The translations under genes were made by a program, and so were the position numbers. Positions 1 to 6,404 of a stretch of DNA of 8,159 bases are shown here, piece after piece; position 1 is the first letter of the stretch, and each line of letters starts with the position of its first letter. Under the pieces are notes generated by a model. The model was not told the DNA's origin. It ran no database searches and was given only the letters and a program-made list of their open reading frames with translations. This DNA is from Rhodospirillaceae bacterium (GTDB taxonomy: Bacteria > Pseudomonadota > Alphaproteobacteria > Dongiales > Dongiaceae): NCBI GenBank assembly GCA_016794075.1, contig JAEUKU010000352.1, positions 1 to 8,159 of the forward strand, given 5' to 3'.

Positions 1-386
1 GCGTGCTCGCGCGCGGCGGCACCGCTGTACTGGTCGCGGCAGGCTTCCAGCAATTGCTCGCCGATGGTCATCACCGGGTTCAGCGAGTATTTCGGGTCCT
101 GCATCACCATGGCGATGCGCTTGCCGCGGATGCTGCGCCACGCGGCGGCGGATAGGCCGAGCAGGTTCTGGCCATGGAAGGCGAGCTTCCGCGCCGTCAC
201 CTTGCCCTCGCTCAGACCTAAGATGGCGCGGCCGGTCTGCGACTTGCCGGAGCCGGATTCGCCGACGATGGCGAGCTTCTCGCGCCCCATGCTGAAGCTG
301 ACGTCGCGCACCGCATGCACCTCGCCGACCGGTGTCCTGAACCGGATGTTGAGCTGTTCGACTTCGAGGATGGGCTCGCTGGTCAT
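1..386 (-). CDS. Peptide-type ABC transporter ATP-binding protein (DppD/OppD-like), partial
   Basis: This is the cytoplasmic ATPase of a peptide/nickel-type ABC importer, which powers transport through the two permeases encoded just upstream. Only the first 128 residues are in the window; the C-terminal part (signature motif, Walker B, H-loop and C-terminal peptide-transporter extension) lies beyond the left edge. The start is ATG at 386-384, immediately after the TAG stop of the DppC-type gene, so the two are probably translationally coupled. Visible motifs are Walker A GESGSGKS at residues 42-49 and the Q-loop in MQDPKYSLNP at about 95-104. The Q-loop sequence is characteristic of the DppD/OppD subfamily, as is the N-terminal pattern ILEVEQLNIRF at about 6-16. 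A DppF-type second ATPase gene would be expected further left. The substrate cannot be told from this fragment. Confidence 0.93.
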   Translation of the reverse strand, partial: MTSEPILEVEQLNIRFRTPVGEVHAVRDVSFSMGREKLAIVGESGSGKSQTGRAILGLSEGKVTARKLAFHGQNLLGLSAAAWRSIRGKRIAMVMQDPKYSLNPVMTIGEQLLEACRDQYSGAAAREH

Positions 387-1310
387 CTAGCTGTCCCGCG
401 GATCGAGTACGTCGCGCAGCCCGTCGCCGATCAGGTTGAAGCCGAGGCTGACGATGAAGATGGCGATGCCCGGATAGGTGCAGACCCACCATTGCTCCAG
501 GATCTGCGTGCGGCCTTCCGAGACCATGGCGCCCCATTCCGGCTGTGGCGGGGCGACGCCGAGGCCGAGGAAGCCGAGCCCGGCGGCGATCAGGATCACG
601 CCCGCCATGTCGAGCGACACGCGGACGATCAGCGAGGGCATGCACATCGGCATGATGTGGCCGGCGAGGATCCGCATGCCCGAGGCGCCGCTGATCCTGG
701 CGGCCGCGACGTAATCGGTGCCGCGCACGGTCAGCGTCTCGGCCCGGGCGATGCGCGCGTAAGGCGGCCAGGCGGTGAGCGCGATGGCCAGCACCGCGTT
801 CTCGATGCCGGGGCCGAGCGCCGCGGCGAAGGCCAGCGCCAGCACCAGCTTGGGGAAGGCGAGGAAGGCGTCGGTCACGCGCATCAGCACGCTTTCCACC
901 CAGCCGCCGACATAGCCCGCCGTGGCGCCGATGACGATGCCGATCGGCGCCGCCGTGATCGCCACCATGAAGACGATCAGCAAGGTGGTGCGCGAGCCGT
1001 AGACGATGCGGCTCCAGATGTCGCGGCCCTGGCTGTCGGTGCCGAGCCAGTAATCGTCGCCGGGCGGCAGCAGGCGGTTGCCGAGGTCGCCGGCGATCGG
1101 GCTGTGCCAGGTGACGACGGGCGCCAGGAAGGCCATGGCGATCAGCACGATGAAAATCAGCAGGCCGAGCATGGCCAGCGGATTGCGGGTGAAGGCGAGC
1201 CAGCCGAGATAGGCCCGGCTGAGCCGCGCCTGCAGCCGCGAATGCGGCGTCGCATCCAGCAGCCACCGGCGCCAGGAGGGCGGAGTCAAGGCGACGGCCC
1301 AGTCGCTCAT
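387..1310 (-). CDS. Peptide-type ABC transporter permease (DppC/OppC-like)
   Basis: This 307-residue inner-membrane permease is the DppC-type half of the heterodimeric channel. The length is usual for the family. After a short cytoplasmic N-terminus comes the family-typical stretch RAYLGWLAFTRNPLAMLGLL (about residues 32-51), which opens the first membrane segment. A periplasmic loop with LGTDSQGRDIWSRIVYGSR (about 93-111) is a strong DppC/OppC hallmark. The EAA loop that contacts the ATPase is visible as YVAAARISGASGMRILAGHI in the second half, followed by a hydrophobic stretch with GLGFLGLGV. The C-terminus LIGDGLRDVLDPR is also typical. The start at 1310 is preceded by a purine-rich GGAAGGTGG that can serve as ribosome binding site. 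The stop abuts the ATPase start. A 253 bp gap holding a hairpin-rich repeat separates it from the DppB-type gene. Confidence 0.96.
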   Translation of the reverse strand: MSDWAVALTPPSWRRWLLDATPHSRLQARLSRAYLGWLAFTRNPLAMLGLLIFIVLIAMAFLAPVVTWHSPIAGDLGNRLLPPGDDYWLGTDSQGRDIWSRIVYGSRTTLLIVFMVAITAAPIGIVIGATAGYVGGWVESVLMRVTDAFLAFPKLVLALAFAAALGPGIENAVLAIALTAWPPYARIARAETLTVRGTDYVAAARISGASGMRILAGHIMPMCMPSLIVRVSLDMAGVILIAAGLGFLGLGVAPPQPEWGAMVSEGRTQILEQWWVCTYPGIAIFIVSLGFNLIGDGLRDVLDPRDS

Positions 1311-1336
1311 GATGCCACCTTCCCAAATAACAAAGC

Positions 1337-1525
1337 CTCCTCCCCCCTTGTGGGGGAGGACGCTGAGCCTTGGCGAGCGACAGCGAGCCTAGGCGAAGCT
1401 AGGTGGGGGGTGGCGCGTCTTGCGGACGCGCATCGCCGGAGGCGATACAAGCGAAGATAGTCACCGGACGGACCCGGCGCTGCAACACCCCCCTTCCCAC
1501 CCTTCCCCCGCAAGGGGGGAAGGAG
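1337..1525. repeat. MITE-like intergenic element with hairpin ends, inside the transporter operon
   Basis: The 253 bp gap between the two permease genes (1311-1563) is filled largely by a structured element. Its left end holds a 9 bp stem (1338-1346 with 1352-1360, loop CTTGT). Its right end holds a matching 9 bp stem (1501-1509 with 1515-1523, loop GCAAG). The ends 1337-1359 and 1501-1525 are imperfect inverted copies of each other, differing by one substitution and two single-base indels. The interior has more small hairpins: CCTAG/CTAGG (1388-1392, 1399-1403), CGCGTC/GACGCG (1414-1419, 1425-1430) and ATCGCC/GGCGAT (1432-1437, 1441-1446). GGGGGGTG (1405-1412) can also pair with CACCCCCC (1486-1493). 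Elements with C-run/G-run hairpin ends are familiar intergenic repeats in alphaproteobacteria. Mobility and copy number are inferred. I see no clear target-site duplication. Confidence 0.68.
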
Positions 1526-1563
1526 CAGAGCGGTGCGGTTGAGGCGTTGCTCACCCACAATCA

Positions 1564-2565
1564 TCACTTCGCCCTCGGGTCGAGCACGCGGTAGGCGATG
1601 TCGGTCAGCATGTTGATGACGATGAAGATGGCGCCGACCACGATGGTGCCGCCGAGCACCGCCGGCATGTCCTGGCCGAAGATCGAATCGGTGATGTAGA
1701 GGCCGAGGCCGCGCCAGGCGAAGACCGTCTCGGTCAGCACCGAGCCCTCGAGAAGGTTGCCGTAGGAGAGCGCGATGACGGTCAGCAGCGGCACCAGCAC
1801 GTTGCGCATGGCGTGGCGCCAGATGACCCGCGTCTCGCTGACACCCTTCACCCGCGCGGTCAGGATGTATTCCTGGCGCAGCTGGCCCAGCATCAACGAG
1901 CGCGTCATGCGGCTGATATAGGCGAGCGAGAAATAGCCGAGCAGCGAGGCCGGCATGATCAGGTGGCCGAGCGCGTTGCGGAACAGGTCGAAATCGCCGG
2001 CGATCAGCGTATCCACGGTCATCAGGCCGGTCACCGGATCGACCAGGTCCTCATAGCCGAAATCGAGCCGGCCCGGCCCGGGCAGCCAGTCGAGCTTGGC
2101 ATAGAAGACCAGCAGGCCCATGAGGCCGAGCCAGAAGATCGGCACCGAATAGCCGATCAGGCCGACGAAGCGCACGACATGGTCGATGAGGGTGTCCTTG
2201 CGCACCGCGGCCCAGACGCCGAGCGGGATGCCGACGATGACGCCGATGAGCGTGCCGAGCGTCGCCAGTTCCAGGGTCGCCGGAAAGACGCGCGCCAGCT
2301 CTTCGCTGATCGGCAGGCCGGTACGGATCGATTCGCCGAGGTCGCCCTGCAGCACGTCGGAGAGGTAGATCCAGAATTGCATGTAGAGCGGCTTGTCCAG
2401 GCCCAGCCGGATGCGCGCCGCCTCGATGGTGGATTCGGAGGCATGATCGCCGACGACCGCCAGCACCGGGTCGGCCGGCAGCATGCGGCTGATGACGAAG
2501 GTCACCACGAGCAGGCCGAGCAGCGTGGTGGCGATCGAGATGGCGACGCGCAGAGCGGATTTCAT
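1564..2565 (-). CDS. Peptide-type ABC transporter permease (DppB/OppB-like)
   Basis: This is the DppB-type integral membrane permease, 333 residues from the start chosen here. It opens with a membrane segment (about residues 7-27) followed by FVISRMLPADPVLAVVGDHA, which matches the conserved N-terminal FxxxRLxPGDPxxxxxG pattern of the family. The periplasmic segment after it contains LGLDKPLYMQFWIYLSDVLQ and GDLGESIRTG, both family hallmarks. The EAA loop is seen as EYILTARVKGVSETRVIWRH, followed by the conserved AMRNVLVPLLTVI and LLEGSVLTETVFAWRGLG. It ends DIAYRVLDPRAK. The start at 2565 (MKSALRVAIS) fits the usual family N-terminus. An in-frame ATG at 2595 would add ten residues, but it lies inside the hairpin just upstream, where GGGAG sits only 3 nt before it. 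The start at 2565 has no strong Shine-Dalgarno sequence, so the start is uncertain. Confidence 0.95.
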   Translation of the reverse strand: MKSALRVAISIATTLLGLLVVTFVISRMLPADPVLAVVGDHASESTIEAARIRLGLDKPLYMQFWIYLSDVLQGDLGESIRTGLPISEELARVFPATLELATLGTLIGVIVGIPLGVWAAVRKDTLIDHVVRFVGLIGYSVPIFWLGLMGLLVFYAKLDWLPGPGRLDFGYEDLVDPVTGLMTVDTLIAGDFDLFRNALGHLIMPASLLGYFSLAYISRMTRSLMLGQLRQEYILTARVKGVSETRVIWRHAMRNVLVPLLTVIALSYGNLLEGSVLTETVFAWRGLGLYITDSIFGQDMPAVLGGTIVVGAIFIVINMLTDIAYRVLDPRAK

Positions 2566-2574
2566 GGCGGCATG

Positions 2575-2622
2575 AAAAACGCCGCCGGCACACATGCGCT
2601 CCCGCGCATCCGGCCGGCGGCG
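2575..2622 (-). terminator. Terminator-like hairpin with T-run between binding-protein and permease genes
   Basis: Read on the minus strand, 2622-2580 folds into a 10 bp G/C stem (2613-2622 with 2580-2589). A small internal loop separates this from a further 6 bp stem (2604-2609 with 2594-2599) capped by GGGA. Five T residues (2579-2575) follow directly. This has the form of an intrinsic terminator. It sits 9 nt after the stop of the substrate-binding protein gene and 9 nt before the preferred permease start. In such a place it probably acts as a partial terminator and as a 3' stabiliser of the binding-protein message. This is the known way for an importer to make more binding protein than membrane subunits. 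The structure is seen; its efficiency is inferred. Confidence 0.7.
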
Positions 2623-2631
2623 ATTGTCCGC

Positions 2632-4200
2632 TTAGTTCTTCACCACGTCTTTGTAGAGGTCGAGGTCGAAGGTCGGGCCGACGATGAAGCCGTCCACGTT
2701 CTTCCGGAGCGCGATGGTCTCGACCTGCTGGAACAGGATGACATAGGGACCTTCCTCAAGCTGCATCTTCTGCAGGTCCATATACATCTGCGCCCGCTTG
2801 GCGCTGTCCTTCTCGTCGCGCGCGGCCAGCACCGCCGCTTCCTTGTCGGGCGAGTTCCACTGATTGCGCTTGGCGAGCGGCGCATTCAGGTAGCCGTCGG
2901 CGTTGGAATGCGGGTCCTGGTAGTCCGAGCCCCACTGGCCGAGATAGATGTCGTGCTCGGAGGCGCGGTACTTGGTCAGCGTCGTCTTGTTGTCGTTGAC
3001 CTTGATGATCAGGTTGATACCGGCCTGGGCCATGGTGTTCTGCAGCGAGGCCGAGAGCTCGCGCGTCTCGGTCTTGTTGGTCACGTCCATGGTCACGTTG
3101 AAGCCGTTGGGGAAACCGGCCTTGGCCAGCAATTCCTTCGCCTTCGCCAGGTCGAAGCTGAACGGCGTCGAGTTGTCGGCGCCGAGCTGGCCGTCCGGCA
3201 GGAAGGTCTGATGGATGATGCCGGTGCCGTTGAACATGCTGTCCTGCAGGCCCTGGTAGTCCACCAGGTATTTCATCGCCTGGCGGGCGTCCTTGTTGCC
3301 GAGGTACTGGTTCTTCACGTTCAGGCCCATGTACCAGAGCGTGGCCTTCGGATAGGACTGGAACTTGATGTTCGGGTCCTTCTGCACCGCCTTCAGCTGG
3401 TCGCCGGTCAGGTTGCGGGCGATGTCGATGTCACCCTTCTGCAGCAGCAATTGCTGCGTGGCGCTCTCGGTCACGTTCTTGATCAGCACGCGCTTGATCT
3501 TCGGCGCACCGTCCCAGTAGTCGGCGTTGCCCTCAAGCACCAGGGATTCGTTCGGCTTCCAGCTCTTGAAGATGAACGGGCCGGAGCCGGCGGCGTTGGT
3601 CTTCAGCCACTCATGGCCGAAATCGCCGTCCTTCTCGTTCTCCATGGCCAGCTTCTTGTCGATCACGACGCTGGTATAGCTGAGGCAGTTCAGGAAGAAG
3701 CTCGGCGCATAGGCGGCGTCCAGCTCGACTTCGACGGTCTGCGGATCGACCACCCGGACCATGTCCTGCACGTTGTCCTTGGTGAGGCCGAACTGGCCCA
3801 TGATGAAGGCCGGATTCAGGTCCAGCTTCACGAAACGCTCCATCGAGAACTCGACGTCCTCGGCGGTCAAAGCGTTGCCGGAATGGAATTTGACGCCGGG
3901 CCGGATCTTGAAGGTGAAGACCTTGCCGTCATCGCTGACCGACCAGCTCTCCGCCAGCTGCAGCTTCAGCTTCGATGGGTCGGCCGGGTCGATCACCACC
4001 AGGCGGTCATAGGTGTTGGCCATGTATTCCGACGCAGTGAATTCGTAGATCTCCGCTGGGTCGAGCGAGATCATGTCGTCGATGACATAGGCCATGACCA
4101 GCGTGTCCTTGGGCGTTTCCGCCTGGGCCGCCAGGGGCGTGCAAAGCAGGGCGACCGCCGTCATGGACGACATGAGGGCGGATCGCAGGAACGGTTTCAT
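2632..4200 (-). CDS. ABC transporter substrate-binding protein, family 5 (DppA/OppA-like)
   Basis: This 522-residue periplasmic solute-binding protein is first in the importer operon; it captures the ligand and delivers it to the permeases. A Sec signal peptide spans residues 1-27 (positively charged start, hydrophobic core, cleavage expected after AQA before ETPKD). The mature protein has the family 5 pattern: LDPAEIYEFTASEYMANTYD near 46-65, then the signature block LAESWSVSDDGKVFTF and KIRPGVKFHSGNALTAEDVE at about 82-117. Later GSGPFIFKSWKPNE and ADYWDGAPKIKRV are typical of the fold. Length is normal for the family. The start at 4200 has a strong ribosome binding site, AGGAGG at 4212-4207, 6 nt away. 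A cysteine at residue 20 does not form a proper lipobox, so it is probably a free periplasmic protein. Family 5 proteins bind peptides, nickel, opines, heme or oligosaccharides, so the ligand is unknown. Confidence 0.96.
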   Translation of the reverse strand: MKPFLRSALMSSMTAVALLCTPLAAQAETPKDTLVMAYVIDDMISLDPAEIYEFTASEYMANTYDRLVVIDPADPSKLKLQLAESWSVSDDGKVFTFKIRPGVKFHSGNALTAEDVEFSMERFVKLDLNPAFIMGQFGLTKDNVQDMVRVVDPQTVEVELDAAYAPSFFLNCLSYTSVVIDKKLAMENEKDGDFGHEWLKTNAAGSGPFIFKSWKPNESLVLEGNADYWDGAPKIKRVLIKNVTESATQQLLLQKGDIDIARNLTGDQLKAVQKDPNIKFQSYPKATLWYMGLNVKNQYLGNKDARQAMKYLVDYQGLQDSMFNGTGIIHQTFLPDGQLGADNSTPFSFDLAKAKELLAKAGFPNGFNVTMDVTNKTETRELSASLQNTMAQAGINLIIKVNDNKTTLTKYRASEHDIYLGQWGSDYQDPHSNADGYLNAPLAKRNQWNSPDKEAAVLAARDEKDSAKRAQMYMDLQKMQLEEGPYVILFQQVETIALRKNVDGFIVGPTFDLDLYKDVVKN

Positions 4201-4244
4201 GAGGTGCCTCCTCAGTTTCTGATTTATTACGGGAGCGACTGTCC

Positions 4245-4256
4245 GACCGATCGGTC
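4245..4256. promoter_or_regulatory. Perfect 12 bp palindrome upstream of the transporter operon, candidate operator
   Basis: GACCGATCGGTC is a perfect inverted repeat lying 45-56 nt upstream of the binding-protein start codon, in the expected promoter zone. Its right end overlaps TTGACC (4258-4253 on the minus strand), which resembles a -35 hexamer, so a bound repressor could block initiation. However, no convincing -10 is found at 17 nt; TAATAA (4229-4224) is 23 nt away. Palindromes of the ACCGAnCGGT kind are known targets of several TetR-family repressors. Assignment to that family is inference, and no regulator gene is in the window. Confidence 0.45.
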
Positions 4257-4260
4257 AATT

Positions 4261-4329
4261 TGTCCAGATGCAACAACGGCCTTGACGCTATTCGGCGGCA
4301 GGGGCGGCTTGAATTCCTGTCCAGATGCG
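4261..4329. repeat. 11 bp direct repeat in the divergent regulatory region
   Basis: TGTCCAGATGC occurs at 4261-4271 and again at 4319-4329, 58 bp apart. Both copies lie between the transporter operon and the LTA-synthase-like gene. The first copy is also part of an inverted TTGT-N9-ACAA (4260-4276). An exact 11-mer recurring within 70 bp of non-coding sequence suggests a paired regulator-binding site, but it could be chance or a small duplication. Confidence 0.4.
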
Positions 4330-4344
4330 CCGTCGGCGGGCCGA

Positions 4345-4367
4345 GGCGGGGGGAGGGAACCCCCGCC
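4345..4367. other. G/C-rich hairpin in the divergent regulatory region
   Basis: GGCGGGGG (4345-4352) can pair perfectly with CCCCCGCC (4360-4367) around a 7 nt loop. No T-run follows on either strand, so it does not look like an intrinsic terminator. It overlaps the candidate stress promoter at 4356-4380 and may just reflect base composition. Confidence 0.35.
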
Positions 4368-4380
4368 GGGTCACATGGTT
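4356..4380 (+). promoter_or_regulatory. Candidate EcfG-type (general stress) promoter for the LTA-synthase-like gene
   Basis: GGAAC (4356-4360), 16 nt, then GGTT (4377-4380). The alphaproteobacterial general-stress sigma factor EcfG recognises roughly GGAAC-N16/17-CGTT, so the -35 is exact and the -10 has three of four bases. Transcription would begin near 4387 and give a leader of about 120 nt before the start at 4508. This single site is weak evidence. It gains weight from two similar sites upstream of the next two genes. Confidence 0.3.
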
Positions 4381-4409
4381 GTTTGTTGCAGTCGGATGAC
4401 CGTCTCGAC

Positions 4410-4440
4410 ATATTCCCGTGAATTTTTCGGGATATTCCCG
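4410..4440. repeat. Phased 9 bp direct repeat upstream of the LTA-synthase-like gene
   Basis: ATATTCCCG occurs at 4410-4418 and 4432-4440, exactly 22 bp apart, or about two helical turns. Between them CGGG (4428-4431) forms an imperfect inverted partner to the first CCCG (4415-4418). Same-face direct repeats of this kind are a common layout for response-regulator binding. The sites would fall in the leader if transcription starts near 4387, or mark another promoter if it starts downstream. I cannot name the regulator. Confidence 0.4.
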
Positions 4441-4507
4441 GAGCGTATCACGCGGCTCCTGCCGGGGCGGCTCAGAACGGGATTGTGCGGGCGGCGGAGC
4501 CCTTCTC

Positions 4508-6391
4508 ATGGCAGCGCGACTTTTCTTGCAGCGGGGGACGTGGGCCCACCGGCTCGGGCGTCACCTGGGTCCGGATGCGGCCGCGCGGCATCTCCTGGTG
4601 CCGGTGCTGTCGACCGCCATCTTCTACGCGCTCGCCTATTTCCTGTGCTGGTTCGGCTTCGGCATCAAGATCGTCGAGTCGCGCGTGCCCTATGATTTCG
4701 CGCTCAACCTCGCTTTGGCGCTGCTGGTCTACTGGATCTCCCGCCGGCTCTGGCCGTTCCTGCTGCTGCAGGCCCTCTATTTCGCCGTCTTCTATGTCGC
4801 CAGCGCGCTCAAGATCTCCATGCTCGGCCGGCCGATCATGCCGGAGGACGTGCACAACCTCGCGGCCCTGGTCGGCATCCTGGGTGCGCTGGGCTGGGTC
4901 GCGGTGGCGCTGCCGCTGGCGCTGCTGGCGGCGCTGTTCCTGTTCAACCTGAAGTTCCGCGCCCGCCCCGCCCAGGCCGGCTGGGCGCTGCTGATCGCCC
5001 TGCCTTTGGGGGCCGCCGGCGACGCCTCGCCGCTCAGCAACAGCCTGGACAAGTTCTTCGGCAACACCCCCTGGGACCAGCGCGAGAATTTCATCTGGCG
5101 CGGCGGGGCGATGCACCTGGCCCAGGAAACGCTGCGCGCCTTGGCCGAGCGTCGCGACCCGCCGGACGAATCGGAGGTCGCCGCGGCGATCGCCCGCCGT
5201 GCCGCCCTGGCGGCGCCCGATACGCTCGATGTCGCGAGCGGCCACCGGCGCAACCTGCACATCATCCTGGAGGAGAGCTTCTGGGACCCGACGGTGCTGC
5301 AAGCCGCCGGCTACAGCGAAGACCCGATCGATCCGCGCTTCCGCGCCCTGTGGGCGCAATCCGGCCACACGATGGGCCTCAGCCCGGCCTTCGGCGGCCA
5401 GACCGCCAATGCCGAGTTCGAGGTGCTGTGCGGCTTCCCCATCAACCAGATCGCGGTCAAGTTCGAATCCGGCCTGGAGCGCGACGTGCCCTGCCTGCCG
5501 CGCCTGCTCAGCCAGGCCGGCTTCCGCACCGTCGCCGCGCATCCCAACGTGCCGGGATTCTGGAACCGCTACACCGCCTACGACCATCTCGGCTTTGAGA
5601 CCTTCTGGGCGGCGCCGGAGATGGATCTGTCCGACAGCAACGGCCCGTTCCTCGCCGACCGCTCGCTGCACGCCCAGGTGCGCGACAAGCTCGCCGCAAC
5701 CGCCGACGACCGGCCGTTGTTCAACTACATCGTCACCATCGACGGCCATTGGATGTACGATTCCAGCCCGGCGCGGCCGCCGGTGATTGGCGCCGCGTCG
5801 AAGATCAAGGAAGTCGGCGACTACGCCAACATGCTGCATTACAAGACGCGGCAGATGATGGACGCGATCGAAGCCCTGCGCCGCGACGATCCCGACGCGG
5901 TGATCGTGGTGTTCGGCGACCATCTGCCGATGCTCGGGCGAAATTTCGCCGGCTACGTCGAATCCGGCCTGCTGCCGGACAATTTCGGCGCCTTCACCAA
6001 GGAGCAATACGACCTCTCCGCCGCGACGCCTTTGCTGGTGATCGACGGCCGCAACGGGCCGCTGCAGCTGGGCCGCATTCCGATGTATCGCCTGCCCGGG
6101 CTGATCCTGCGCCTTCTGGGCGAAGAGCGCGCCAGCATCTTCGACCTGGCCGCGATCCCGGGTGCGGCCACGCCGCGGCCGCTGCCCGGCGTCACGCTGG
6201 CCTATGCGGGGAATGCGCCGGCGGAGCTGTGCAAGGACGCGGCGCAATCCGATCTCTGCCGCAGCGCCGGCGCCTGGCTCGCCGACGTGCAACTGATCGA
6301 GCGCGATCTGTTCGCCGGCAAACAGCATGCGCTGAAGCTGCTCGGGCGGCATCCCACCACGGCCATCGCGCACCGTATTCCGCTCAATTAG
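4508..6391 (+). CDS. LTA synthase / phosphoglycerol transferase family membrane protein (sulfatase fold)
   Basis: This is a 627-residue inner-membrane enzyme of the LtaS/OpgB group, which moves phosphoglycerol-type headgroups onto envelope glycans or polymers outside the membrane. Five hydrophobic segments fill about residues 30-50, 64-78, 82-100, 118-148 and 157-171. A soluble sulfatase-fold domain runs from about 250 to the end. The metal-binding and catalytic residues are visible: LEESFWD (E256), the nucleophile threonine T299 in GGQTANAEFEVL, H414 in TIDGHWMY, and D471/H472 in VVFGDHLP. The start at 4508 has GGAG 8 nt upstream. An in-frame GTG at 4418 would add 30 residues unlike a membrane-protein N-terminus. 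Gram-negative bacteria do not make classical lipoteichoic acid, so glucan, capsule or lipid modification is more likely. The exact acceptor is unknown. No sugar-biosynthesis genes adjoin it. Confidence 0.9.
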   Translation: MAARLFLQRGTWAHRLGRHLGPDAAARHLLVPVLSTAIFYALAYFLCWFGFGIKIVESRVPYDFALNLALALLVYWISRRLWPFLLLQALYFAVFYVASALKISMLGRPIMPEDVHNLAALVGILGALGWVAVALPLALLAALFLFNLKFRARPAQAGWALLIALPLGAAGDASPLSNSLDKFFGNTPWDQRENFIWRGGAMHLAQETLRALAERRDPPDESEVAAAIARRAALAAPDTLDVASGHRRNLHIILEESFWDPTVLQAAGYSEDPIDPRFRALWAQSGHTMGLSPAFGGQTANAEFEVLCGFPINQIAVKFESGLERDVPCLPRLLSQAGFRTVAAHPNVPGFWNRYTAYDHLGFETFWAAPEMDLSDSNGPFLADRSLHAQVRDKLAATADDRPLFNYIVTIDGHWMYDSSPARPPVIGAASKIKEVGDYANMLHYKTRQMMDAIEALRRDDPDAVIVVFGDHLPMLGRNFAGYVESGLLPDNFGAFTKEQYDLSAATPLLVIDGRNGPLQLGRIPMYRLPGLILRLLGEERASIFDLAAIPGAATPRPLPGVTLAYAGNAPAELCKDAAQSDLCRSAGAWLADVQLIERDLFAGKQHALKLLGRHPTTAIAHRIPLN

Positions 6392-6404
6392 AAAGCCGTT
6401 CTAA
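6388..6404. other. Inverted repeat spanning two convergent stop codons
   Basis: TTAGAA (6388-6393) and TTCTAA (6399-6404) flank a 5 nt centre. The plus-strand TAG (6389-6391) and the minus-strand TAG (6403-6401) lie symmetrically inside the arms, leaving only 9 nt between the genes. A short A/T stem is too weak to be a strong terminator by itself. Confidence 0.4.

Noticed and set aside
315..1460. A 381-codon open frame on the plus strand opposite the DppC-type permease
   Set aside because: Composition (Asp, His, Arg, Ala repeats) is a shadow pattern. It overlaps a convincing permease and runs into the hairpin element.
1307..1567. An 86-codon minus-strand frame filling the gap between the two permease genes
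   Set aside because: It is made of the hairpin repeat itself (Gly/Arg/Pro runs from C- and G-tracts) and has no recognisable features.
4139..4143. Cysteine 20 of the binding protein as a lipoprotein attachment site
   Set aside because: The residues before it (ALL) do not fit a lipobox, which needs a small residue at -1, and a good AQA signal-peptidase I site follows.
1813..4695. A 960-codon open frame on the plus strand across the permease and binding-protein genes
   Set aside because: It lies antisense to two clearly recognised genes and is rich in His, Arg, Gln, Val and Asp in the low-complexity way typical of shadow frames in GC-rich DNA. It shows no domain.
4472..6373. A 633-codon open frame on the minus strand opposite the LTA-synthase-like gene
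   Set aside because: Gln/Arg/Ala/Gly-rich shadow of a gene whose catalytic motifs are all visible on the plus strand.
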